Source: Cycas panzhihuaensis
Taxonomy: Eukaryota > Cycadophyta
Direction of reading: 5' to 3'
NCBI GenBank assembly: GCA_023213395.1
Contig: CM041465.1
Coordinates: forward strand, 47,809,741-47,873,740
Length of the DNA stretch: 64,000 bases
Below the pieces are notes generated by a model. That model saw only the letters and a program-made list of their open reading frames with translations, ran no database searches and was not told the origin of the DNA. The translations under genes were made by a program, and so were the position numbers. Numbering within the stretch: the first letter of the stretch is position 1; every line of letters begins with the position of its first letter. This document shows, in pieces, positions 10,740 to 21,240 of this stretch.

Positions 10740-11431
10740 AAGATATCATACATGTCTGATAGTGAAAGTATCATTTGAGAGAAATTAGAATCAAGTAAGG
10801 AGGTCAGATCTCTCATTGAATCATCGATAAGGTGCATTAATTAAAATTAGAGGAGATTGAAGAAACTGTAGACAGAAGACGTATGAAGCAGGTGTTTAGA
10901 ACCGTACAATTGCACAGATGAAAAATCTCAAGTATCCAGAATTTTTTGAAACTCACCTAGATTATAGATCTCAGTGTCCAAATCACATCTCTCTTTTGCG
11001 TCGAAGTGATACGTGGTCATCTTGAAGGGGTTTTACCCAGTTTTTCAGGCACGCGGGTTTGTGAGGAGAAACTCGATTTTCTTGAAGAAAATCACTTCAA
11101 TCTCAGGTAAAGTTTTTTGCAAAATCTTCCTTTAGTTAAGACAAAGTGATTAAGTTCGATTTTCAAGAATTTCTCTAAGTTGTTTCGAAGATTTAAGCAT
11201 TTATTTCTTAAACCCTAGTTGCTCATCTAGGGTTTTTGGGTGAAATATCTCTCAGTTTTGAAAGAATCTCTCAAAACAAATTATATATTTGGATTCAACT
11301 TGAAAAGAGCTTCATTTTAAAGTAGTCTTTGGTCTGATTTCGTACACTTGATTTTCGTATGGAATTTCGTACAATAGTATGAACAGAACTTGTTTTAGGC
11401 CTCAGATCTTAATTGTCTGGTTTTATTAAGA

Positions 11432-12400
11432 TGGCTTCTACTGTCCTGGCCCTATCAAAACAAGATAAATTAATTGCATCCAACTACCATGTTTGGAAAA
11501 TCAAAATCTCTTTTGAGAGCTAAAAACTCTTGGAAAATAGCCACATGCCTTGAAGAAAAGCCAGGAGAAGGTGACATAGATCTTCCCAACTGGGAAGAAA
11601 GGGATAATGCTGGTCTGATTACATTAAAGCTCTCTATATCAGATCCTCTTCTTGTGTATGTCGACAAACTGAATTCATCTTCGGAAGTATAGCAATGGTT
11701 TGAAAACATGTATGGACAAAAAAATAGAGCACAAATCATAGCTCTAAAAGAAGATCTGTTTAAATTGCACATGAAAGAATTTGAAACAATCTCAAAATTT
11801 CTTTATTCAGTAATTTTGATCAAAAATGATTTGTTGAGTGCAGGGGCCATAATTGAAGAACAAGAAATAGTTGAAATGGTAGCAAGCAACCTACCAAGAT
11901 CATTCGATGTGATAATTAACACAATCACTAATAATGATCAAATCAACAATATGACTCTTGATACATTGATGGATCAAGCTGAGACAGGAACAAAGAAACA
12001 AGCAGTATGAAGACACCTCAGAGATTGAAGATGCATTTGTCACCAGACTCCACCTAGGACCTAGAAGGTGTTACTCTCATGGACGTGTTAGAGCTCCAGA
12101 CACACGAAGTATATCTCGAGGAAGAGGTCAAGACAATCGTGGACGTGGTCGTAGCATACCTCCCAGAGAGGATAGGGTATGTTTGAAATGTGGCATACCA
12201 GGACACTAGTCTAGTAATTGCAGAGCCTTTGATGTCTGCTATCACTGTGGACGATCTGGACATTATCCATATCAGTGTCTACAAAGAAGAGCTGAAATCC
12301 AGAAAGGTAAACGATCTACAGGGAACTTCAACAAAGAATAAGATGATGAAGATGAGGAGGAAATCACTTTCATTGCTGCACTCACATCTAGTCTAAAAGA
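11432..12400 (+). pseudogene. Element C gag, broken
   Basis: The ATG at 11432 opens MASTVLALSKQDKLIASNYH and keeps the following Trp (HVWKIKIS), which A and B have lost. A frameshift follows near 11512. Open capsid stretches lie at 11474-11692 and 11708-12010 (YGQKNRAQIIALKEDLF, SNLPRSFDVIINTITNND). The Arg-rich region and two zinc knuckles lie near 12175-12285. The first knuckle starts CLKCGIPGH and is then hit by a stop; the second is CYHCGRSGHYPYQC. The 10740-11431 leader is non-coding and has CGTAC motifs near 10900 and 11340-11390. Confidence 0.86.
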
Positions 12401-12970
12401 TAAGGAGGTCTGGTACATTGATTTTGAAGCTTCTAGACATATGACCAGACGAGAGGATTGGTTTGAATCTTTGAGACCCTTCACCTATCACAAGTCAGTT
12501 GAATTAGGGGATAAACATCCTCTAAATATCAAAGGAGTTAGAACCATAGCCATTGAAATAAAAGGATCCATTCAAAAAATTAGCCATGTGCTTTTTGTTC
12601 CAGGATAAAAAAAGAATCTTCTGTCTGTTTCTTAGTTAAAAAAGAAAAAGCTGAGAATAGTATTTGATGAAAATGGGTACTGTCATATTCTTGACATGAA
12701 AAAAGGAGGAGCCCTAGTTGCAAAGGGCATAGAAAGTAGCGATCTTTATAGGTTACTTTCCAAACCTATAATCATCAATGAAAAGGCATGTACTGCAATT
12801 AATACCGATAATAATAAATTGTGGCATTTGAAGTATGGGCATATCTCTTTTGACAAACTAATGTAAATGTAAAAATCTAAAATGGTTGATGGTCTTCTCA
12901 ACATTTCCTTTCAACATCTTATGTGTAAAAGTTGTATTCTAGGACAATAACATCGTTTTCCATTCAAAGC
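12401..12970 (+). pseudogene. Element C protease and GAG-pre-integrase, broken
   Basis: The protease site reads WYIDFEASRHMTR near 12413, with DFEAS in place of DSGAS, so the nucleophilic-site context is damaged although Asp remains. ELGDKHPLNIKG follows. Stops occur near 12606, 12635 and 12864. The GAG-pre-integrase reads LWHLKYGHISFDKLM near 12820, with CKSCILGQ at about 12925. Confidence 0.82.
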
Positions 12971-13852
12971 TAGTGAATGGCGGGCACAAGGTAAATTGGA
13001 CCTGGTCCACACTAACCTATGTGGTTCTCTTACACCTCGCTCGATTAATGGTGCTAGGTACTTTTTAACGTTCATTGGTGATTTCTCTAGAAAAACTTGG
13101 ATTTATTTTCTCTTTTGTAAATTTGAGGTTTTTGAGAAATTTAAAGAATTCAAAGCAGAAGTCGAACTGGAGTTTGGAGCAAAAGTAATGTGTATCAGAT
13201 CAGATGGTGGAGGCGAATACATTTTGAAAGATTTCTTAAACTTTTGTAAAGCTCGAGGGATCCGAAGACAACTCACAACTCCATAGACACCATAGTCCAA
13301 TGGAGTTGTGAAGCGGATGAACAGAACAATCATGGAAATGGCTTGATGCATGTTTGAAGAAAGTCAGATTTCAAAGATTTATTGGGTTGAAGCAGTCGAC
13401 ACAGTTGGATATCTCATAAATAGAAGTCCTACAAAGGTTCTGGATCAGATCACTCCAGAAGAAGCATGGATTGGAGTCAAACTGGATGTAAGTAATCTAA
13501 GAATCTTTGGGTGCAAAGCCTTTGTTCATATTCTAGATAAAAAGAGATCCAAGCTAGATTTCAAAAGCATTAAATGTATAATGGTGGGTTATAGTAAAAA
13601 CTCAAAAGCCTACACATGTATAGACCCCAAAATAAGTAAGGGCTAGATAAGTAGAGACGTCGTGTTTAATGAGCTTAATCTTATAAAAGACAATCAATAG
13701 CTGATTAATGATGCTCCTAAAAGAAAATTTCAATCTCCTATTGAAAAAAATTCTGGAATCACATCAGAAGACATAGAGACAGATGATTCAGAGAGGGTAT
13801 CTCAGAAAGTGTCTACTAACCGAGAGGAAGAATCACCTCCTATTGAGACAAG
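12971..13852 (+). pseudogene. Element C integrase and start of linker
   Basis: The open frame 12996-13286 holds VHTNLCGSL (Asp changed to Asn in the usual HTDLCGP), YFLTFIGDFSRKTW and RSDGGGEY. A stop follows at 13284. Then SNGVVKRMNRT shows Lys where the catalytic Glu normally is (VERMNRT). The tail at 13350-13646 has YWVEAVDTVGYLIN and IFGCKAFVHIL. The linker follows until element D interrupts at 13853. Two of the three catalytic acids are gone. Confidence 0.85.
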
Positions 13853-14212
13853 TGTAGCCATGAGTTGATAAGAGGAGGAGACATGTCATAAAGCACATGT
13901 GAGAAAAATACAAGAGATGACAATACGACAAATGACTCACAACTCTCCAAATCTCATTAAGAAAGGATGAATGATACAATACATATTTATAACTTTACAC
14001 TAAGTCTAAACATAGGAGGTAGTTCAACAACTCTAACGCTCCCATGAAGTTTGGTGTGCTCAAACTACCTCATTAATAGTTGGAGTATCTTTGATTTTTA
14101 GAAACATTGACTAGGTATATTCTCTCACTAGAATATTCTATGTGAGCAATTATTTTAATGAAATGAAATGAAATTAAATGAACATGTAATGGGAATGTAC
14201 ATTATTCCAACA
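13853..14212 (-). repeat. 3' LTR of element D
   Basis: It matches 17120-17492 and the E, H and Q LTRs. The purine tract (minus ATGGGAGGG) adjoins at 14213-14222. It lacks the TTCTCATCAAGAATA part of the LTR inverted repeat seen in the other copies. Confidence 0.88.
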
Positions 14213-14291
14213 CCCTCCCATAATGTTAAGTTCATTTCCTAACATAAACATCAGTGTCCTAAGTCTCTCAAATTTTCTCACAACCTAAAGT

Positions 14292-14555
14292 CTAAGTGAG
14301 AATATCACAACTTGAGGGACAATACATCAACTCAACTATGCCATATTCCATATGCTGTCGAACAGAATGATGGTCTTCTTCCACAAGCTTAAATCTATCA
14401 TGGAAACCGAATTCTTTGCTAGTTGGAAGGCATCTTGTTGTAGTAGAATCACTGAACAAGTCACATATGGTTAAGAAGTCCATTAAGCCCAAAATGGCTT
14501 CTTGGATGCTGTAACTACTGCTTTGCATACTGCTTTGGTGTAATAAGCTATCCAC
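14292..14555 (-). pseudogene. Element D RNase H C-terminal remnant
   Basis: An 87-codon open stretch. Its last 40 residues (EFGFHDRFKLVEEDHHSVRQ, then HMEYGIVELMYCPSS) align by eye with the copia end 'NPVFHxRTKHIEVxxHFIRE ... IxLxYCPSxxQxADxxTK'. The catalytic part of RNase H is absent. The same remnant occurs in E at about 55600-55745 on the plus strand, so the family inherited this reduced form. Confidence 0.7.
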
Positions 14556-14559
14556 ATCA

Positions 14560-14765
14560 AGAGATCAACTAGAATTAGGTGCTAATGCACATCCTGTCGT
14601 TGATTTGGCCTTAACTGCTACAAGAGATCAACCAGAACTAAGTGGTTAATGCACATCCTGTCGTTGAATAAGATCAACCAGAACCAAGTGTCATCCACAT
14701 CCTGTCGTTAATTAGGCTCAACCAGAACTAAGTGTCATCCACATCCTGTCGTTGAATTGCCTTTG
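14560..14765. repeat. Tandem repeat in element D interior
   Basis: About four copies of a unit of about 50 bp built on the words CAACCAGAACTAAGTG and CACATCCTGTCGTTGA. The array occurs at the equivalent place in E (about 55240-55490, reverse orientation), so it belongs to the family and predates these insertions. Confidence 0.82.
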
Positions 14766-15179
14766 CAGTTGCCTATACAAAGCTCCCAAAGAGGATTTCA
14801 ACATCCTCATATAGTACATGCTAGTTGTGATCATCAATGCGTGAATATCACGCCCATTGTCCTACTTCTCCAAATGTCATAATCTTGGCATACAATATCG
14901 TGCTTGATTCTATGCACTATTGTCATTTTCCAAGTCATTGTTGCTTCATAGAATTGTTAGGTGTTTTCATTAACACCACAACACTGTTATTATCATCACC
15001 ATAACACAATAAGCTGCAGTAGTAAGCTACCTAACTCAGAAATGAAAGAGGTTAAGGTAATCTACAAAGGTATGATAAGTCTCATGCAGGTTGATAAGAG
15101 TGATGTACTCCACAATTTAACAACATAAATCACTCGTCTCCTTCAGTTTCTGCACATGAAGAGAGATAGAGACTAGCAA

Positions 15180-15420
15180 GTATCAAGACTCTAATAAATC
15201 CATGAGAGTCTTCATGCATCATATGCAAGTAAATGAAGATGAGCAATCTTCTCATCATTCCACTAGCAAATTAATGAATGCTAGTGTTCTAGGTTTCTGT
15301 CCTGCCAAGTCATGTCGTGCCATATTGTGCCGTACCATGCTGCCTTTAATTGGATCCAATTTGGCTTCTTGTCTTCTCCTTTAACCACTCCCATAGGTCT
15401 TCGTAAGACTGGAAAGTGTT
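15180..15420 (-). pseudogene. Element D gag-like remnant
   Basis: On the minus strand this region matches E 54590-54790 and H 61920-62125. In those copies one frame reads LEPGTLAFINLL, then DEKIAHL and AYDAK. That layout resembles the copia gag stretch around 'AxAxIxLxLxDxxLxHV...AKEAW'. In D the frame is shifted after the conserved start. Assignment to gag is an inference from position and weak similarity. Confidence 0.45.
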
Positions 15421-15589
15421 ACATTACATAGAACTTTCATTTTGCTTTAGTGAATCTGGCAAACTATAGCTAGAAATTCACAGACATTTTATGAAGTCTG
15501 TAATTAAGAAAAATAATGAGAAGTAGTGTTCAAACCACTATAAGTGTGAGTGTCAGTCATCACTCAGTGACCGCAAGGTGGATTACACT

Positions 15590-16290
15590 TAAAAAGAGTA
15601 CAAATAAAAGGTTTAAAGAAAAACCTTTTAAATACACCATTAAAAGAGGATGAAGTACATTAAAAGATCCTCTTAAAGTGCTCTAAAAAAAGGACAGAGT
15701 ACATAAAAAACTCCCCTTTAAAAATACTCTCAAAGTACATTGAAGAATCCTCTTAAAATAGAGTCAAAGTATATACTCTAAAGAGGATAAAGTACTTGAG
15801 AAAATACTCATGAAGTACTCTTACATTGAAGCCAAAAAGTGCCCTTGAAAGAAGACAAGATAAAGCTTGAAATAGCTTACCATTTTATGTTGCCAAGATA
15901 GTACTTTTAAGAAGAGGATAAGTCGCATTAAAGATCCTCTTAAAGTACTCTTCTATGTCACCAAAATATACCTTTAAGAAGAGGATCAAATGTATTTAAA
16001 ATCCTCTTAAGGTACTGTTTTATGTTGCTAATAAATATCTTTTAAAGAAAGGTAAAGTGAATTAAATTCTTTTAAAACCAAAGAAAATATATTTAGAGAG
16101 GATAAAATGTTTAACAATCCTCTTAAATATAATATCCAATTGACTGAAGAAATATCACTTAAAGTTCTTTAAAATAACAAATTATAAAGAACTTTGAAAT
16201 GAAATTTTTTATCAAAATTAGCATATTCTTACGAATATACTAATATATATAAGCCAAAGTTTTAACTTAATATATAAAATCAAAATTTTT
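15590..16290. repeat. Hairpin repeat array in element D
   Basis: A degenerate array of units of about 60-90 bp. Each pairs AAGAGGAT with ATCCTCTT across a short spacer and is separated by words such as AAAGTAC and TATGTTGCCAA. Equivalent arrays occur in E and H in the opposite orientation. No coding frame runs through it. Confidence 0.78.
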
Positions 16291-16299
16291 ATTTGATTT

Positions 16300-16910
16300 T
16301 GTCGACGGTCGGTTGATTGGCAACTTCGAATGATTGTGACGATCAATTTTTTGTGACAGTAGCAATTATGAGTGGCGGTGGAACGGAGGATGATTTCCGT
16401 TCGGCAGGTGGCGGCTGTAATAAATGCTACGACGTCTTCTGTAATGGTTGCTATAGGGCGGATTAGGGATTAACTGCGCAGGGGCGATCGATATCTGTTT
16501 CGTGGGCAGCTTTCAATTGGCTATGGTGGCTGAGTCAACAACGTTGACTGGCAGCTTTCTTACGAAGCCTTACGTTGCTTCGTAATCAAACGACTGGTAT
16601 TTCTTCAAGAATGGTAGCAGGACGGACAGTTGGCGGCATGCGGGCGACTAACGACTCCATGGACAAACAGAAAGCATCACACTCGATGGCTTGAGGGACG
16701 AACGGAGGACGACTGGCAATTCTTCAAGGAGCAACGTCAGACCCCAACACATCGTGCGCTCCCCATGCAGGAGAAACCCACAGACGTTTATGGTATCGTC
16801 TGAAAGCGAACTCCTCTCGGAAATCCACTTATTATTCCACTCCCGTCTTGTTGCTCCAACAGATTGCAATGTTGTTTGAGCAAAAAGACAAATGAAGACT
16901 GGCAATAGAT
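16300..16910. other. GC-rich leader block of element D
   Basis: A distinctly GC-rich stretch in an AT-rich element, lying between the hairpin array and the primer site. Words such as GGCAACTTC, CGACTGGCA and CCGTTCG recur loosely. It sits where E and H also carry GC-rich blocks, but the three do not align well by eye. The two overlapping open frames here (16648-16905 minus and 16691-16879 plus) are short and have no family match I recognise. Confidence 0.55.
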
Positions 16911-17100
16911 AGTCTGTTCCACTAAGAGTATTAACTCACCAATCTTCTAAAGGTTATGAATGGCTGAGTGCTAGTCACTAGTTAACTAAGAATACAATTA
17001 TGAATAAAAGAGTGACTCAGCCTCTGATCTTGGGACTTGGGCATGGATAGCAGTGTAGGATAGAATCTAGCAATAGATTTCAGCATACAGTTGTTCATAA

Positions 17101-17117
17101 CCTATGCTTTGATACCA
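17101..17117 (-). other. Primer-binding site of element D
   Basis: The minus strand reads TGGTATCAAAGCATAGG just inside the 5' LTR. Confidence 0.85.
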
Positions 17118-17119
17118 TA

Positions 17120-17492
17120 TGTAGGAATGAGTGGATAAGAGGAGGAGACATGTCATAAAGCGCATGTGAGAAAAATACAAGAGATGACAATACGACAAAT
17201 GACTCAATTCTCCAAATCTCATTAAGAAAGGATGAATGATACAATACATATTTATAAGTTTACACTAAGTCTAAACATATGAGGTAGTTCAACGACTCTA
17301 ATGCTCCCATGAATTTTGGTGTGCTTAAACTACCTCTTTAATAGTTGGAGTATCTTTGACTTCTAGAAACATTGACTAGGTATATTCCCTCACTAGAATA
17401 TTCTCATCAAGAATATTTTATGTGAGCAATTAGTCTAATGAAATGAAATGAACTTAAATGAACATGTAATGGGAATGTACATTATTCCAATA
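17120..17492 (-). repeat. 5' LTR of element D
   Basis: 373 bp on the minus strand, ending TCCTACA next to the primer site. It has an inverted repeat of GAATATTC arms like that of E. Confidence 0.88.
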
Positions 17493-17497
17493 AGAAG

Positions 17498-17567
17498 CAC
17501 AGGCAATGAAGAAGAAGATAAGAAAGAAAAAAGGGTATTAGGATGGTATCTCAAAACCATTGAAGAA
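17498..17567 (+). pseudogene. Element C linker/RT start between D and I
   Basis: A 70-bp island of C. It has the end of the linker and GWYLKTIEE (about 17540-17566), the first conserved residues of the copia RT region. The next residues are found only after element I, at 27276. The last five bases, AAGAA (17563-17567), are the left target duplication of I. Confidence 0.85.
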
Positions 17568-17880
17568 TGAAAGAGATTAATGTATCAAGGTCATTTGTGT
17601 AGATTAATTAAGTGATCTTAGGATATATTGTTAGTATTAGTCTCTTAGTCGAATGTGTTTTATGTGCATTTAGATATAATTTTCGGTTCATGTCATTAGG
17701 TGGGAAAATCCTAACCCTAATGCTCACTCTGAATAATAAAAGGTGAAATCTCAAGGAGGGAGTCATTATTCATTCTCACCTCCAAGTTTTATTCTCATAT
17801 CTTGTTTTGATCTCTTATTCATTCTAGATTGCCATTGTGTGCATGTGAATGATTTATTCCCTAGATCCATTCTTCCTTCA
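17568..17880 (+). repeat. 5' LTR of element I
   Basis: TGAAAGAGATTAATG to CTTCCTTCA. A run of AATAATAAAAGGTG near 17732 is a plausible TATA-like site. It matches the split 3' LTR. Confidence 0.92.
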
Positions 17881-17882
17881 TG

Positions 17883-17894
17883 TGGTATTAGGGC
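17883..17894 (+). other. Primer-binding site of element I
   Basis: TGGTATTAGGGC, two bases after the LTR, a variant of the initiator-Met tRNA complement. Confidence 0.83.
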
Positions 17895-19738
17895 TAGAAG
17901 GGGATCTATTCATTCCATTCCACTTGCATGGAGTCATTTTGCTTCTCATTCACCTTCAATGTGAAGTATTGATAGTGCACTCATTATTTTTAAAATTTTG
18001 AGAGTTTTTTTATCATGCAAAGTTTGTATTTCATTTATAGGATATTTTAATATCCTTTATTTATTTTCAGTTACATTGAGAATCAAAGTTGTTAGCTGGA
18101 AGAAGGTTTCCTAGCTTCAGGCTCTTGAAAAAAATTAGCTTTTTATCAATCTTTGTAACTAATTTTAAATTTGACTAAGGGAGATTCTATTGATTTTTCA
18201 TCAGAAATAAGCCTTAATCGTTTAGAAAAAGGCTGTTTAGCCTTACGAGAGGTGAAAATCAAAAGTTGTCAATTTTGGTTAAATATTTGCAGAGAGGGAT
18301 GCCCAAGCAAGAGAAACATTTTTGTCTTCTACACTATTTCCAAATTCTGCCTCGATCGATTTTAAAAAACAGAAGTTTAGTCGACCCTAATCCGACTGTT
18401 TTTTTGAGAATTTTTTTCAAAATTTTCAATGCATATCAAAATTTCTTAAGGGCTTTAGTAGATCTAGCCTTAAGTAATCCAACAAATCAAGTTTTATCAG
18501 ATTTGATGCACCAGAGAGAGATTTTTTCAAAATTCAGATTTTTACCAAGGAAAGCCTCATAGGAGTTTCGACGAGTTTCAGGTTGTTTCTGTTCATATTC
18601 AGAAGTTTTGTCAGAAGACTTTTTGACTCACCATAGCGAGATCTATCATCTAGGAGAGTGAAGTTTTGAGCCGAAACGTTTCGGCTATTTCGTATGGTTG
18701 TATGGCCATATAAAAGTTTCTGATAGAAGATTCAGATTCCTCTTGCTTTTTCTAATACTTTCTCTCTTGGTCAAAATTTAAGTTCAGAAGTAAATTTTTA
18801 AGTGTTTTGTTTTTTCCTTTTCTTAATAAAAAAGAAGGGGTTTTTCAAATAGCAAAAGCAAAAAAAAAACTCATTGTAATAGTAAAACACCTGGATCATA
18901 GCAAAATTTGGTATTTATACTTAACATCTTTGTATATTTGTTTATGTGTATGCACATTGATAGACAAAAGCATAAAAGCAAGCATCAACACATTAGCAAT
19001 TTATTTTAGCAACATAAACACAAATATATTTGCATATTCCTTAAAATGAACTCATTACGTTCGATTTATACCGCCAGTTCTTGACTTGTGCGGACACTCA
19101 CCTAGGTTGAAATAGACCACGATTGGTTGAAGTTTGGGCCCTAAGGGAGGTGTGAGTTTCATACTGGGTCTTGTCTTAACTGGAATATTGGTGGAGCAAT
19201 AAGTTAGCCATACTTACAGACTCCCTTCAGGGATTATCTCGATAACTAGTCGGGACAACTAAAACCTTAATGCAATATTAAAATCAACTTGGTGCAATAT
19301 TTATCATAGTCGTGGGATAACACGTACTGTTTGACTCTTCAGATGAGGTATATAACTGCTCATTAGTGAACTGGGTGAGGACTGGGAGTAGCTGGGCTCC
19401 ACTATGACTTGGTTTTCATCACCAAGCGTAGGTGCGGGTATTGCGGGTGAAGGCCTTAATCATATACTAGAAGTCTTAGGCATTGAAACCTCACCGACAT
19501 TTGGATATAAGTTAGAGGCTAGTGGCATGACACATCACCACTCTTTATCAGCTCTATATTAGGTCTCATTCTTGCATCGTTGCTTATACTCATTCTCCAT
19601 AGTTGTTGAAAAATACTTAATCATTGCTTGCCTCCTCATCATAAGATTTATTTCTGCATCCCTGCTACGATAGGTGTATTAGCCACACGTGTCAGTGGAA
19701 CATACTTCGATCATCTCTTCTATTTCTTCATTATTACT
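17895..19738 (+). other. Long non-coding leader of element I
   Basis: 1.84 kb between the primer site and gag with no supported gene. A CGTATGGTTGTATGG word near 18692 resembles the CGTAC motif of the other leaders. The open frames at 18171-18562 and 18807-19049 have no recognisable family. Confidence 0.6.
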
Positions 19739-20750
19739 ATGTCATCTCAATTCAAGCAGAACATCAACTGCATATTGAAAGGCAAAGAAAATTGGGATTT
19801 GTGGTACATTAGAGTTAAAAATGCTGCAAAGTATGAAGGCCTTTGGAGAACCCACTTACAGCTTACACCCATCATATCTGCAACAGCTACAACACCTGCT
19901 TTCGGTGGAACCGCTCCAACAACTCTTACAGATACCGCAACCAAACTATAATGGGAGATAGATGATGAAAAGATTCGTGTAGGAATTCTATTGGTTACTG
20001 ATCATTCCTTGTACAACTTGATTGATGAAGAGCAACATGATACAACCTAGAAGGTCTTTGAAGTTCTCAAGAAGAACTTTGATACCAAGTCAGGTTTAGA
20101 ATTTGTTCATCTTGTTCTGAAATTGAACAAATTAAAAATGTAGAAGGGACGAGTTCATGAGACAATAAATCTCCATCGACCAATAAAACATGCAATTGAC
20201 AAAGAGTTTAAGGCCCAATGCATCACTTGGGCATTTTTGATCCAATCATGTCTACATGTCCATGATTATAAAAACTTGCTTGAAAGTCTTCAATCTAGTG
20301 GAACATTGAAGACACTCAACTTCGAAGCACTTGCCAAGAAGTTCATAGAATTTGACAAGACCTTTATGCCAACTTTATAGTCTCTGACTCTCTTCTAGAT
20401 GCAGTCTTTGAGGTGGAAGAAGAAGCTTGCTACAAAAAGAATCAAGGTCCCTCTCGTGGTAGAGGAAACAACCGAGTAAGAGGAAGAGGAAGAAACATGG
20501 AAAATTGTTCACAAGGTCAACCAAACCTTTAGTCACAGTCTCGACAGTCTCAAGGTCAAGTGCCACCTCAAGAAAAACCAAGATAGTCAGGCCAAACTAG
20601 TACCCTTTCAGGGACTGACAATCAAACTATTATGTGTGATTGGTATAACCGTAAAGGACACTTTGCAAAAGATTACAGAATCGCTACTTATAAATTGGCC
20701 AAGTTTCAACCAAAACATGGAGCTAACAATGTTGAAGAAATTTCAAAGAA
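19739..20750 (+). pseudogene. Element I gag, broken
   Basis: The ATG at 19739 opens MSSQFKQNINCILKGKENWD, with the copia-gag signature 'L.G.enW..W' (DLWYIRVKNAAKYEGLW). The frame is open to 19951 and then has stops. An Arg/Gly-rich stretch at about 20450-20500 precedes a damaged zinc knuckle, CDWYNRKGHFAKDY near 20635, where two Cys have become Tyr. Gag stops making sense near 20750, where the deletion that removed protease and integrase seems to lie. Confidence 0.8.
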
Positions 20751-21240
20751 TTGAGGGATCTTCAACATCAAATACCATTGACCAACCGCATAGATACTTT
20801 GAAGCTCGATGTGGATATATCACTTGTGAATTCCCTTCACCAATGCCAAGCTGACAATAGAAGCTCAAAGGATATAAGTTGTAACTCTGAACCGATGAGT
20901 GCACATCTAGCACAATCCTTTGAAGATAGCAGAGTTGACAAAGGCAAAGTCATTATAGAAGAATCATTCTCTCCACTTTCAGTTGACAAAGGCAAAACAA
21001 TGGTAGAAGGACCATCTTCCCTAGGCGCATCAACATCCTCCTCACAAAATGATCATTTTAATGAATAAGATAAGAACCAAGAAGTTGAGGAAATGAGGAC
21101 CTCATTCCCAACTCGAGGATTTCGTGAAGTCCGTTAGCTCAATAAGGACATACGACCAGATGAGGTGGGCAAAACTAGCACTCGAAGTGTTCATAGAGCA
21201 AGGATGTAGGAATTATTATATACTAAGCTTGAACCTTACT
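20751..21240 (+). pseudogene. Element I integrase-RT linker remnant
   Basis: Open to 21068. It is acidic and Ser-rich, containing DKGKVIIEES and DKGKTMVEGPSS, typical of the variable linker between copia integrase and RT. The internal repeat of 'vDKGK' suggests a local duplication. No integrase motif lies between this and the gag zinc knuckle. Confidence 0.65.

Larger units (their letters stand above)
13853..17492 (-). mobile_element. Element D: reduced non-autonomous copia-derived LTR element
   Basis: LTRs at 13853-14212 (3') and 17120-17492 (5'). The minus-strand start is TGTTGGAATAATG (TATTGG in the 5' copy, one change). Target duplications are ACAAG (13848-13852) and AGAAG (17493-17497), one mismatch. 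Element C resumes in frame context after it. The 2.9-kb interior holds a GC-rich leader block, a hairpin repeat array, a short gag-like remnant, a tandem repeat and the end of RNase H. There is no protease, integrase or RT, so it must rely on another copia element. E, H and Q are relatives. Confidence 0.88.

Noticed and set aside
15202-15384. Plus-strand open frame with Cys/Ser-rich residues
   Set aside because: It is antisense to the gag-like remnant of D and is not kept in E or H.
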